A DNA stretch of 64,000 nucleotides, taken from CALKJP01 sp046299555. GTDB taxonomy: Bacteria > Bacteroidota > Bacteroidia > JACCXN01. A program made the position numbers and the translations under genes. Shown here in pieces: positions 1 to 8,616 of the stretch. The DNA is taken from positions 372,001 to 436,000 of the forward strand of contig JBKBHS010000002.1 of assembly GCA_046299555.1 (NCBI GenBank), read 5' to 3'. The notes below the pieces were generated by a model. That model made no database searches. It saw nothing but the letters and a program-made list of their open reading frames with translations, and was not told the DNA's origin. Every line of letters begins with the position of its first letter. Position 1 is the stretch's first letter.

Positions 1-350
1 CTGTATATTTCATAATCATCAGGATTTCTTTTGTGTGAATGCCCGGAAGTTGAGATTTCTTTGTTTAAATTCTCATCAAAAACTAATACAGGTTTTGATA
101 AATAATTGAAAAATCTTGAATTATCCGGAAAAATTTTATGCGTTTGTCCGCTATATCCGTTAAATGAACGATAACGATAAAATACTCCGATCTGACTTTG
201 ATTATCAAAAGGAGTAATACCCATATAACACCCACAAATATCACAGGCAAATGATGTTACAACACTAAAATTTAAAAGAATAATAAAACTAATGCACTTC
301 TTGATTTTGAAACGGATCAGCAAATCGCGGATCGTTAATAAAAGATTCAT
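1..350 (-). CDS. CxxCGC-type secreted protein of the copper locus (3' end cut by window)
   Basis: Partial gene running off the left edge. The reading frame is open from an ATG at 350 to base 1. A basic, hydrophobic N-terminus (residues 1-35, ending SVVTSFA) looks like a signal peptide, followed at once by CDICGCYMG and then a YRYRSFNGYSG stretch that suggests a beta-barrel strand. I recognise this architecture only as an unnamed Bacteroidota family found beside MbnP and di-heme peroxidase genes. The ATG lies 62 bp inside the end of the peroxidase gene, which implies translational coupling. The cysteine cluster directly after the cleavage site suggests metal binding (inference). A later start at a TTG is possible but would shorten the signal peptide. 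Confidence 0.6.
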   Translation of the reverse strand, partial: MNLLLTIRDLLIRFKIKKCISFIILLNFSVVTSFACDICGCYMGITPFDNQSQIGVFYRYRSFNGYSGQTHKIFPDNSRFFNYLSKPVLVFDENLNKEISTSGHSHKRNPDDYEIY

Positions 351-1350
351 CTGTTAATGTTTTTAGGAATTTAATTATCTGATTTTTTTCTTCATCGGAT
401 AATTGGATTCCACTTCTCAACAAAGGATGTAAATTATCAACCTGTTTTACATGAAAGCGATAATGATCTAAAACTTCATTTAATGACCAAAATCTGCCAT
501 CGTGCATATATGGAAAAGTTTTTTCAATATTACGTAATGAAGGCACTTTAAATTTTCCAATATCTTCAGATTGTAATGTTATATCAGCTCTTCCTTTATC
601 TGAGATAAATGCAGAATCTAATCCGATGTTTATAAATTCAAAATTGGTAAATAAAGGAGGCGTGTGACATGAAGCGCATTTCTTTTCAAATAAAGCCAAT
701 CCTTTTTTTTCATCTTCTGAGAACTGTCCTCCCTTTTCGCCTCTTATATATTTATCGTATTTAGAATTATACGACATTAAAAAGCCTTGAAACTGCGTAA
801 GGGCATAAAAAATACGTTGCGAATTTATTTCCTCATCTCCGAAAGCAGCTTTAAATCTTTTACGATATGTAGCATTTGCTTTCAAACGTTCAATAATAAC
901 TTTTAAATCCCCATCCATTTCTATTGGATTTATAATTGGAGATAAAGGTTGCATCTCAATATGATTTATCCCCCCATCGTGCATAAAAGCCGGATGCCAA
1001 ATAAGATTTTGTAGTGCGGGAGCATTTCTTGTTCCAAACTGCCCGTCAATTCCATGGCTGGTTGAATGTCCTGAATGGGCAAAAGCAACAAATTGTTGAT
1101 GACAGCTACCACAAGATATGGTATTATCGCGCGATAGAATTGGGTCGTAAAAGAGTTGTCGACCTAACTTAAAACCTGCCTCTGTAAGTTTATTTTCGCC
1201 TTTAAATTCATAAACAGGCTTAGGAAAGCCCGGAGGTACAAAAAAGTTTATATCATAAACCGGAGGGTCTAATAAACGTACCTCAGGGTCTTTCTTACAA
1301 CCTTGAAATACAAATACAACAAATAATATTAACGTTACAACTCTAATCAT
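289..1350 (-). CDS. Di-heme cytochrome c peroxidase / MauG-MbnH superfamily lipoprotein
   Basis: A 353-residue lipoprotein: hydrophobic signal with lipobox ending at Cys18 (VFQGC). Two c-type heme sites are visible, CGSCH at 80-84 and CASCH at 225-229, in the spacing expected of bacterial di-heme peroxidases. The conserved MHDG motif occurs twice (about 123 and 282). Family knowledge: these periplasmic enzymes reduce peroxide, or in the MauG/MbnH branch oxidise a residue of a partner protein. The gene starts 7 bp after the MbnP-like gene, so the partner reading is attractive. Whether it is a true peroxidase or an MbnH-type modifying enzyme cannot be settled from motifs alone. Confidence 0.88.
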   Translation of the reverse strand: MIRVVTLILFVVFVFQGCKKDPEVRLLDPPVYDINFFVPPGFPKPVYEFKGENKLTEAGFKLGRQLFYDPILSRDNTISCGSCHQQFVAFAHSGHSTSHGIDGQFGTRNAPALQNLIWHPAFMHDGGINHIEMQPLSPIINPIEMDGDLKVIIERLKANATYRKRFKAAFGDEEINSQRIFYALTQFQGFLMSYNSKYDKYIRGEKGGQFSEDEKKGLALFEKKCASCHTPPLFTNFEFINIGLDSAFISDKGRADITLQSEDIGKFKVPSLRNIEKTFPYMHDGRFWSLNEVLDHYRFHVKQVDNLHPLLRSGIQLSDEEKNQIIKFLKTLTDESFINDPRFADPFQNQEVH

Positions 1351-1357
1351 TTAATTT

Positions 1358-2140
1358 TTAATGATTATGAATATCGCTCACCGAAAACATATTTACATAA
1401 TTATCGGCTATTTTTATGGCATTTGCACCCGGCATATGCACCGTATTCATATTTGCAAAACTAATTAAATTAGGTGTTTTAAACATATTGTTAACATCAA
1501 CCTTTAAATGAATTCCTGATGAAGCTTTTTCTTTAACTACTAATTTGTTACCGTTAAATGATAAATTAACTTTTCTAATGGCATTTGTGTTATTACTTTC
1601 TCTAAAACCTCCAATATGAAAACGTAATTGATTTCCCGAAGCTGTTGATTGAGGAGAATTTCCTTCCATTTTTAAGAAAATGTATCCTGAATTCCAGCTC
1701 CAGAACATTCCATTTGCAGGATCTAAAGCTCCTGTTTGAGCTCCTGAAACATTGCGTGTACTATCAACTCCTATAGTAAATGATAGAGCTGAATATTCTC
1801 CCGGAGGTATATTATTTACCGTAATTTTATGAGTTGAAGTGTTAGCAGCATCAATCAAATAATAATCAACAGGAATTGAAATACTTTGCCCATCAACGCG
1901 AGATAGGTTAATTGCCGACACATAATAAGCAAATTTGCTTATTGTATAAGTATCGCCATTTTCATTGGTGTATGTAGCTGAGTTTAATGCTAATGTATTA
2001 TCGCCTACTTTATGTTCAAATTCAATTTCTACGGTTCCCATTGCCATGTCAGGTGGAGTAAACTCAATAGGATCTTTTTTACAAGCGGTGAATATTGAAA
2101 TTAAAAATATGGCTATATATAAATATTTAAAGTTTTTCAT
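1358..2140 (-). CDS. MbnP-like copper-binding lipoprotein
   Basis: A 260-residue lipoprotein with lipobox ending at Cys20 (IFTAC). The body matches the MbnP family: an FAYYVSAINL strand early, YYLIDAANTSTH in the middle, and the family's hallmark FWSWNSGYIFLKMEG segment near residues 146-160. MbnP proteins of methanotrophs bind copper and can carry a kynurenine made from tryptophan by the neighbouring di-heme enzyme MbnH. Here the di-heme gene follows directly, giving the same two-gene arrangement. The hallmark segment supplies two candidate tryptophans. The copper role is inferred from family and context. Confidence 0.85.
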   Translation of the reverse strand: MKNFKYLYIAIFLISIFTACKKDPIEFTPPDMAMGTVEIEFEHKVGDNTLALNSATYTNENGDTYTISKFAYYVSAINLSRVDGQSISIPVDYYLIDAANTSTHKITVNNIPPGEYSALSFTIGVDSTRNVSGAQTGALDPANGMFWSWNSGYIFLKMEGNSPQSTASGNQLRFHIGGFRESNNTNAIRKVNLSFNGNKLVVKEKASSGIHLKVDVNNMFKTPNLISFANMNTVHMPGANAIKIADNYVNMFSVSDIHNH

Positions 2141-2266
2141 AATTATAGATTTTAACTAATTAATTAATAGAGATGTAGATAATAAGTTATTCTTAAAGTA
2201 ATTTAATGACAAATAATAGGGTTGCCTATTAATTACTTATATAACAATTGATGAATAAATAAGGTT

Positions 2267-2638
2267 TTAAAAAAAATTAGGTGGTGGGATAAAAATATTC
2301 TTAAAAATATTACCTAAACAAATTTCATTTATTGTAAAAAACTTTTTGGCTAAATTAAATGTTATAACATTAAATGTGAATTGAGCATGTCCGATTAATT
2401 TATATTCGTCCTTTTGTTTTAATGATTCAGGTAAGTTTTTAGAGTTGTTTTCCGCTTTTTTAACTTGTTTATTAAGATAACATTTTCCATTACATTTTAA
2501 CTGAGGCTTGCTTTTATTTTCGCAAAGTTCCTTTTTAATAAAATCAAGGTTTAAGCGGTAATGAACAAATATTATAGTTTTACTGAATGATAAAATCAGA
2601 AACAGGAATAAAAGTAGTATGAAAAAGCTATTTTTCAC
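2267..2638 (-). CDS. Small Cys-rich single-pass membrane protein with IFIPPP tail (copper locus)
   Basis: A 123-residue protein with an N-terminal hydrophobic segment (residues 4-25), then a conserved-looking block with CENKSKP...CNGKCYLNKQ around residues 39-58, and a C-terminus reading IFIPPPNFF. I know this Cys block from small Bacteroidota proteins upstream of metal-related outer-membrane genes, but no function is established to my knowledge. It is the first gene of the MbnP/di-heme operon, 126 bp before MbnP. The three cysteines could bind a metal (inference). The proline-rich tail is shared with the 123-residue protein at 45.0 kb. Confidence 0.65.
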   Translation of the reverse strand: MKNSFFILLLFLFLILSFSKTIIFVHYRLNLDFIKKELCENKSKPQLKCNGKCYLNKQVKKAENNSKNLPESLKQKDEYKLIGHAQFTFNVITFNLAKKFFTINEICLGNIFKNIFIPPPNFF

Positions 2639-2690
2639 TTCACGAATTTAATACTTTTTACTTTTGAATAAAAGTAATAAAGTACCTTTT

Positions 2691-3332
2691 TTAAGGTATA
2701 TTCATGTACTTATGAGTTTGTAAGGAAATATTCCATTTGGGATGTTTCATCACATATTCAACAATCATTGGCATTATATCCTTTATTTTACTCCATTCCG
2801 GTTGTAGATATAATGGAACAACTTTATTTATTTTAGCTGCTTGTTCTTCGGCCCAAATAATATCGTGTTTATTATGAATAATTACTTTTAGCTCATTAGC
2901 TTTATAATAAATATCATTAGTAGGTGGCATAGTTTTTTTGGGCGATAAACAAATCCAATCCCAGGTTCCACTTAATGGGTAAGCTCCAGAAGTTTCAATA
3001 TGTGTTTGAAATCCTTTCTCTTTTAGCTTTTGTGTAAGATAATCCAAAGGATAAATACTTGGCTCACCTCCGGTAACTACTACGGTTCGGGATGGATATT
3101 TTATGGCATTTTCAATTATCAAATCAGTATTTGTTAATGGATGTATCGAAGCATCCCAGCTTTCTTTAACATCGCACCAATGACAACCCACATCACAGCC
3201 TCCTATTCTAATAAAATAAGCAGCTTTTCCGGTATGAAATCCTTCACCCTGTATGGTATAAAATTCTTCCATTAAGGGTAATGATTTACCACTTAAATCA
3301 TGTATAACGGGTTTTTCAATTGTTTTTCTCAA
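2691..3332 (-). CDS. queE: 7-carboxy-7-deazaguanine synthase QueE
   Basis: A radical-SAM enzyme of 213 residues that converts 6-carboxy-tetrahydropterin to 7-carboxy-7-deazaguanine in queuosine/preQ0 synthesis. The cluster-binding cysteines are C46, C50 and C53 in CDVGCHWC, the CxxxCxxC spacing of radical-SAM enzymes. FYTIQGEG before the cluster and VVTGGEPS after it are QueE signatures. Length is normal for the family. No other queuosine gene is adjacent. It stands alone, divergent from the conserved hypothetical gene at 3424. Confidence 0.93.
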   Translation of the reverse strand: MRKTIEKPVIHDLSGKSLPLMEEFYTIQGEGFHTGKAAYFIRIGGCDVGCHWCDVKESWDASIHPLTNTDLIIENAIKYPSRTVVVTGGEPSIYPLDYLTQKLKEKGFQTHIETSGAYPLSGTWDWICLSPKKTMPPTNDIYYKANELKVIIHNKHDIIWAEEQAAKINKVVPLYLQPEWSKIKDIMPMIVEYVMKHPKWNISLQTHKYMNIP

Positions 3333-3423
3333 ATTGTTTATTTTAAGCTACAAAATTAATCATTTAAGCTTGTTTTTAATTATTCTAAAAGTAATTAATA
3401 AATTTATAGGCTATATTTTTAAA

Positions 3424-3858
3424 ATGTCTGAAAATATTAAGCGATATAAAATTGAGCCACCCATAATTCCTTCCGGCAATGTTTATATGTTTACTACCGA
3501 TGCAGGTGTAAGATATGAGGTTCGATTTGGTCGTAAACAAGATAATCTATTATGGGCTACCATAGTTTTTGGTGTTTTAAATGAAGAATACGAAGGCGAA
3601 GAATATGTAGTTACCAATAAGGGTGATGTATATAGAGTAATGGCCACCATTTCTGATGTTGTAAAAATGTATATGAAACAACATCCCAATGTAAATACTT
3701 ATGAATTTTGCGGTGAACCCAATAAAAACACACCGGCTGATGAGCCAAGTACTCGTACCAAACTATATATGCGTTATTTAGACTATATTTTCGGACCCGA
3801 TTGGAACACCGAAGTTATTGGTAATAGAGTAATTGTTTCAAAAAAGAAGAATAAATAG
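3424..3858 (+). CDS. Conserved hypothetical protein, 144 aa
   Basis: I do not recognise a named family. The frame is open from 3334, but I start at the ATG at 3424 because the upstream part is AT-rich intergenic sequence and the protein then begins with a typical soluble N-terminus (MSENIKRYK). It contains a beta-rich first half (VYMFTTDAG, YEVRFGRK) and ends with a Lys-rich tail. There is no signal peptide or membrane segment, so it is probably cytoplasmic. Its stop abuts the stop of the convergent RNA methyltransferase gene with no gap. Confidence 0.72.
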   Translation: MSENIKRYKIEPPIIPSGNVYMFTTDAGVRYEVRFGRKQDNLLWATIVFGVLNEEYEGEEYVVTNKGDVYRVMATISDVVKMYMKQHPNVNTYEFCGEPNKNTPADEPSTRTKLYMRYLDYIFGPDWNTEVIGNRVIVSKKKNK

Positions 3859-4620
3859 CTACTGCATTTTACGTCTAAAAAATTCAGAACAAATAATACC
3901 TGTTGCCACAGAAACATTTAATGATTCTGCACCGCCAAATTTTGGTATATATATAGGTTTATCAATTAAAAGCTTCAATTCTTCACTTATCCCTTTTGAT
4001 TCATTACCCAATAAAACAATACCGGTTTTGCTTAAATCTGCATTATAAATTATTTCTCCATTTAATAAAGCGCCATAAACTGATATTCCATTTTTTTTCT
4101 GATCTTTTAAAAAATCATGTAATTGTGTATAGAAAATTTTTACTCTTAAAAATGCACCCATTGTTGACTGAATAACTTTTGGATTATACACATCTACACA
4201 ATTTTCGGAACAAATTATGGATGATATTCCAAACCAATCAGCAATACGAATTATAGTACCTAAATTTCCCGGATCTTGAATAGTATCTAATGCAAGAACA
4301 ATATCATTAGAAAGCTTAAAGCTGTTTATATTTGGATATTGCAAAGGTAATAGTGCTAAAACTTCATTAGGTGTATGTAAAAATGAGATTTTTTTTAATT
4401 CAGCTTCGGTTACTATTTGAATATTTGATTGAAACTGTTCATATAAATCTTGATTTTTAAATTTCCAATTTTCTGTAACAAATAATTTTTCAAATAATCC
4501 CTTAGAAGTTAGTATTTCTGAAATAATTTTTTCACCTTCAGCAACATATAATCCATGTTGAATTCGGTATTTTTTTTGTTCTAATGAGCGTATCAATTTA
4601 ATTTGTGCATTCGAAAGCAT
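3859..4620 (-). CDS. TrmH/SpoU family RNA 2'-O-methyltransferase
   Basis: A 253-residue SPOUT-class methyltransferase. The N-terminal ~100 residues form an RNA-binding substrate domain; the C-terminal domain has the three SpoU motifs: LDTIQDPGNLGTIIR at 111-125, LGNESKGIS at 204-212 and IPKFGGAESLNVSVA at 225-239, which together make the trefoil-knot SAM site. The family methylates ribose in rRNA or tRNA; the target here cannot be told from sequence. It is divergent from the BamA-like gene and convergent with the hypothetical gene at 3424. Confidence 0.88.
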   Translation of the reverse strand: MLSNAQIKLIRSLEQKKYRIQHGLYVAEGEKIISEILTSKGLFEKLFVTENWKFKNQDLYEQFQSNIQIVTEAELKKISFLHTPNEVLALLPLQYPNINSFKLSNDIVLALDTIQDPGNLGTIIRIADWFGISSIICSENCVDVYNPKVIQSTMGAFLRVKIFYTQLHDFLKDQKKNGISVYGALLNGEIIYNADLSKTGIVLLGNESKGISEELKLLIDKPIYIPKFGGAESLNVSVATGIICSEFFRRKMQ

Positions 4621-4769
4621 ATAAAGTAAGTAAATAATATTTTTGTAAAAATAATCAGAACCTTATTCAATCGCTAAATAAATATCGATTAGGGGATTTT
4701 AAAAGAATACATCCTGTATTTCTTCTAATTCTTGTATTTGCCATTGGGGCTTGTAAATCTACTAAAAGA

Positions 4770-7064
4770 GTGCCGGAAGGTAAATATTTACTTGTAAAAA
4801 ACAGCATTCAAATTGATGGTAAAGCTCCTAATGTACAAATGGAGGAATTGGAAAGTATCATAAAGCAAAAACCTAACAAAAAAATATTAGGAGTACTTCG
4901 ATTCCATTTATCGGTTTATAACATAGCTGACAATGGAAAAGATACTAAGATTAGAAATTATTTTAAAAATACCATTGGAGAAAAACCGGTAATTGTAGAT
5001 AGTTTGCTAACGCTTAAATCAAAAAAACAACTACAACTTTACATGTTTAAAAAAGGATATTTTAACGCTACTGTAGATGATACCACTATTTATCATAAAA
5101 AGAAAGCTAAAGTTATTTATAAAATTACGCCTAATAAACCCTATAAAATCAATCAACTTATATATGAAATTGCAGGAAGTTCTGTTAAATCGAATGTACT
5201 TGCTGATACCACTAATTGTAAAATAAAAATTGGAGATAATTATGACGAAGACATTTTAAGCGATGAACGCGATAGAATTACTCTAATGCTTAAGAATAGC
5301 GGATTTTATGATTTTTCATCCGATTTCATACATTTTGCGATTGATAGCAATCTAAATAATCACTTAGTCAACATTTATTTAAAAATATATAATCCCCCTA
5401 GTACTGATACGTTGCAAAAGTTAGAACATAAAAAACATTATATCCATAAAATTTATATCATAACAAATTACGATAGTAAAAACCCAAGAGCTACCTATAA
5501 AGACACTTTATTGTATAACGGTTATTATTTTTTATATAACAACGATTTAATATACCGTCCAAATGTTATAACCCAACATGTATTTATTAAAGAAAATGAA
5601 TTATATATTCAACGCAATGTTGAGGAAACATTTAAAAAATTAAACGATTTAAAAGCTTTTAGAGTAAATAATATCATTTTTAATGAAAATAAAGAAGCAA
5701 GTACTCTTTATCCAATGTTGGATTGTTACATTTTTTTAACTCCATTTACCAAACAAACCATAACCACCGAATTAGAAGGAATATCACGTGCCGGAACCGG
5801 ACAATTAGGCACTGCTGCCAATTTAGTGTATACCAATAGAAATGTATTTAATGGTGCTGAAAATTTAGAAATAAAAATTAGGGGCGGTATTGAATCGCAA
5901 CCATCCATTACAAATGTAAAAAATCAAACTTTAACCGGAACTACCTTTGATTATTTTAATACACAAGAATGGGGGCCTGAAATAAATTTGCTTATTCCTA
6001 AATTTTTATTGCCTGTAAAACCTGAACGATTTTCAAAATATTTTTCGCCTAAAACCAAAATTTCATCCATGTATAATTTTCAGGAAAACCTTGATTTTAC
6101 TAGAAGAATATTTAACCTTTCTTTTGGATATACATGGCAAGAAACGGCAACCAAAAGACACTTTTTAAATCCGATTGAAATTAATTTAGTGAATATTGAG
6201 CAAAAAACTTCTTTATCTAGATTTTTAGAAAATATACCCAATCCGTTTATCCGCAACAGTTACATTTCACACATTACAGCCGGTGGAAGATATACATTTT
6301 TATATAATAATCAGAATATACAAAAAGCTCGAAATTTCATTTACTTTAGAGGAGGTATAGAAGGTGCCGGAAATTTATTGCATTTACTTTTTCAAAATTC
6401 CAATCAACCTAAAGACTCTTTAAATCGATATATAATATTTAATACCCCATTTGCACATTTTATTAAAACGGATTTAGATTTTAGAAACTACTTTGCCGTA
6501 AACCGACATCAACAAATGGTAGCGCGCATTGCATTAGGTATAGGCGTACCCTTAAAAAATTTAAATGTACTTCCTATCGAAAAAAGTTATTTTGGTGGTG
6601 GCTCCAATGGAGTTAGAGCATGGATTGCTCGTTCTCTTGGGCCCGGTGCTTATGATGATACTACCGGAATAAACGCTATTCGATTAGGAGATATGAATAT
6701 TGAAGGCAACTTAGAATATCGTTTCGACTTAATTAAATTTATAAAGGGTGCACTTTTTATAGATGCCGGTAATATTTGGATTTTAAAACCGGATCCTTTA
6801 CGTCCCAATGCAGAATTTAAATTGGATCAATTCATGAGTCAAATGGCGCTTGGTGGTGGTGCCGGTATTCGTTTTGATTTTAATTTCTTTATTTTCCGTT
6901 TAGATATTGGTAATAAAATTTATGACCCATCATTAAAACCGGATGATAAATGGGTATTTAGAAAAATTTTCGATGAAGAATGGAAAAATGAATTTGCAAG
7001 AACTCATAATAATTTTAAATACCGATTTACAACTATCAACTTTGGTATTGGTTATCCGTTTTAA
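4770..7064 (+). CDS. BamA/TamA family outer-membrane lipoprotein
   Basis: A surface-antigen type beta-barrel protein: POTRA-like repeats in the first ~330 residues, a 16-strand-type barrel in the rest, and a terminal phenylalanine (NFGIGYPF) as expected for BAM substrates. The first conventional start in frame is GTG at 4770, used here. However, the same frame upstream (4665-4769) encodes a hydrophobic stretch ending in VFAIGAC with Cys codon at 4752, an obvious lipobox, followed by KSTKRVPEGKY as in family members. The real start is therefore probably upstream at a non-AUG codon (ATT at 4665 or ATA at 4707). It likely assembles or secretes envelope proteins. Confidence 0.85.
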   Translation: MPEGKYLLVKNSIQIDGKAPNVQMEELESIIKQKPNKKILGVLRFHLSVYNIADNGKDTKIRNYFKNTIGEKPVIVDSLLTLKSKKQLQLYMFKKGYFNATVDDTTIYHKKKAKVIYKITPNKPYKINQLIYEIAGSSVKSNVLADTTNCKIKIGDNYDEDILSDERDRITLMLKNSGFYDFSSDFIHFAIDSNLNNHLVNIYLKIYNPPSTDTLQKLEHKKHYIHKIYIITNYDSKNPRATYKDTLLYNGYYFLYNNDLIYRPNVITQHVFIKENELYIQRNVEETFKKLNDLKAFRVNNIIFNENKEASTLYPMLDCYIFLTPFTKQTITTELEGISRAGTGQLGTAANLVYTNRNVFNGAENLEIKIRGGIESQPSITNVKNQTLTGTTFDYFNTQEWGPEINLLIPKFLLPVKPERFSKYFSPKTKISSMYNFQENLDFTRRIFNLSFGYTWQETATKRHFLNPIEINLVNIEQKTSLSRFLENIPNPFIRNSYISHITAGGRYTFLYNNQNIQKARNFIYFRGGIEGAGNLLHLLFQNSNQPKDSLNRYIIFNTPFAHFIKTDLDFRNYFAVNRHQQMVARIALGIGVPLKNLNVLPIEKSYFGGGSNGVRAWIARSLGPGAYDDTTGINAIRLGDMNIEGNLEYRFDLIKFIKGALFIDAGNIWILKPDPLRPNAEFKLDQFMSQMALGGGAGIRFDFNFFIFRLDIGNKIYDPSLKPDDKWVFRKIFDEEWKNEFARTHNNFKYRFTTINFGIGYPF

Positions 7065-7075
7065 TTTTAATACAA

Positions 7076-7107
7076 AAGCCGCCTCTTGCAAGAGGCGGCT
7101 TCCCTTT
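7076..7107. terminator. Bidirectional intrinsic terminator
   Basis: A perfect 26-base inverted repeat (7076-7101; arms AAGCCGCCTCTTG and its complement) is flanked by A and T tracts. It sits between the convergent ends of the BamA-like gene (7064) and the universal stress protein gene (7128), so it can serve both. Confidence 0.9.
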
Positions 7108-7127
7108 TTAAAATATTTTATCTTTTG

Positions 7128-7964
7128 TTAATCAATTCTATCTGATAAAATCATTTTATCAGAATGATTTACTAAACGAGCTGCTAAATTTCCTCTAAAA
7201 AATTGCCCTAAGCCGCTTCTCGCATGTGTTCCTAATGCAATTATACCGGCATTCACTTCATCAGAATAATGTTGTATACCCTCTTCTTCAGAATAATCGG
7301 CATACGTAGCACAAGTAACTTCTCCGGCTTTCACGGTATCTACAAATGATTTAATGGAAGCTAATGATTTAAAAGTTGGTTCAAAATTTAGTGGAGTTGT
7401 AACTTTTAAAAAATGAAGTTTACATTTAAAAATATTAAATACCGGCAACAAATCATTATAAGTATTTATGGCTTCGTTACTAAAATCAGAAGCAAACACA
7501 ATATTTTTAATTGCATTTATTGGTTGGTATTTTTTTACAGCTAAAACCGGACATGTTGCTAAATTTATTACTCTTTCGGTATTTGAACCAATTAAAAATT
7601 CTTTTACACCCTTTGAACCATGCGAACCCATAACTATCAAATCAATATCTAGTTCTTTGGCTTTTTCTACCACTTTATCGTAAGTGCCCGAAAAATCTAC
7701 ACTTTCAATAACACGAGTTACCTTTTCAAAAATAGGATCTTTAAGCAATGATTCAAATTGTTGCTTTGTACGCTTCATTAAATATATTGCTTCCGGAATA
7801 TCGGCATTAACCATCCCTATATTCGTGTTTGTATCAGACAATGGAATATCTATAATATGTATTAAATACAAAGTAGCTTCAGTTTGTGCAGCAATTTCAG
7901 CAGCAACTTTCGTAGCTTCATAGGCACATTCAGAAAAATCGGTTGGAACTAAAATTCTTTTCAT
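7128..7964 (-). CDS. Universal stress protein, tandem UspA domains
   Basis: 278 residues with two UspA folds. The first domain (about 1-145) has the nucleotide-binding GSHGSKGVKEFLIGS pattern (G-x2-G-x9-G-S) and opens with KRILVPTDFSE; the second (about 150-278) opens with KNIVFASDFS and has a weaker GTHARSGLGQFFRGN version. Tandem Usp proteins bind ATP and are induced by stress or stationary phase; no specific partner is visible. It is transcribed alone and ends at the bidirectional terminator. Confidence 0.92.
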   Translation of the reverse strand: MKRILVPTDFSECAYEATKVAAEIAAQTEATLYLIHIIDIPLSDTNTNIGMVNADIPEAIYLMKRTKQQFESLLKDPIFEKVTRVIESVDFSGTYDKVVEKAKELDIDLIVMGSHGSKGVKEFLIGSNTERVINLATCPVLAVKKYQPINAIKNIVFASDFSNEAINTYNDLLPVFNIFKCKLHFLKVTTPLNFEPTFKSLASIKSFVDTVKAGEVTCATYADYSEEEGIQHYSDEVNAGIIALGTHARSGLGQFFRGNLAARLVNHSDKMILSDRID

Positions 7965-8075
7965 AAAATAATTTTTAAAATTTCAATAAAGTAGTTTATC
8001 AAAATTAAGCTTAATAAATTAATGATAAACTGATTAAAATCATATTAAATACTGAATTTTATCAGCAATAAAAAA

Positions 8076-8594
8076 TTAAAATTCGAATACAGCAACCTTA
8101 TCAGGATAGTCGAGCTTATAACCTTTTCGATGTTGGTTATAATAGCAATGTATCAGATTGGTTTGATTGGGTAAAAAATCATAAAGTAAAGAATTTACAA
8201 TTATTACTTTTCCAAAAGAATTTAATTGATTGAATTCTAAATAACACCATGTGGCTTCTTCTTCTACTTCATAGCCAATAAATGATAAAGGAATGGCCTT
8301 GGGTCCAATTGTTATTTTAAATCTTTCTTTAATATACTTTTCAAGCATTAATTTTTGATTTTCGCTTTGTTTATTAAAATCTACCGGAACTTTATTAATA
8401 CGATAAACAGCATCCTGTAAATCGTCTGTAAAAAGCTTAACACTTACATTTACATTTTTAGAAAGAGTATCTATTCTTATATCACTAACGCTTACATAGT
8501 ACGGGTGCATAGGTTTAAGCGACAAAAACACTATGCTAATCGAGAAAAGGACTGCTAATACAGATAAATATGAAAAAAATCGGTTATTTTGCAT
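8076..8594 (-). CDS. DUF6702 family exported protein
   Basis: A 172-residue protein with an N-terminal signal or anchor (residues 8-27) followed by MHPYYVSVSDI, the start of the DUF6702 family. The function of the family is not known. It is transcribed divergently from hupE and an M1 peptidase gene, a grouping often seen in Bacteroidota. A consensus -7 box lies only 6 bp upstream of the start codon, so the transcript may be nearly leaderless. Confidence 0.82.
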   Translation of the reverse strand: MQNNRFFSYLSVLAVLFSISIVFLSLKPMHPYYVSVSDIRIDTLSKNVNVSVKLFTDDLQDAVYRINKVPVDFNKQSENQKLMLEKYIKERFKITIGPKAIPLSFIGYEVEEEATWCYLEFNQLNSFGKVIIVNSLLYDFLPNQTNLIHCYYNQHRKGYKLDYPDKVAVFEF

Positions 8595-8599
8595 AGATA

Positions 8600-8607
8600 C
8601 AAAACTA
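8600..8607 (-). promoter_or_regulatory. -7 promoter box (TAGTTTTG) for the DUF6702 gene
   Basis: Matches the Bacteroidota TAnnTTTG -7 element on the minus strand just before the DUF6702 start. The short distance suggests a very short leader. Confidence 0.5.
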
Positions 8608-8616
8608 CATATTTTG

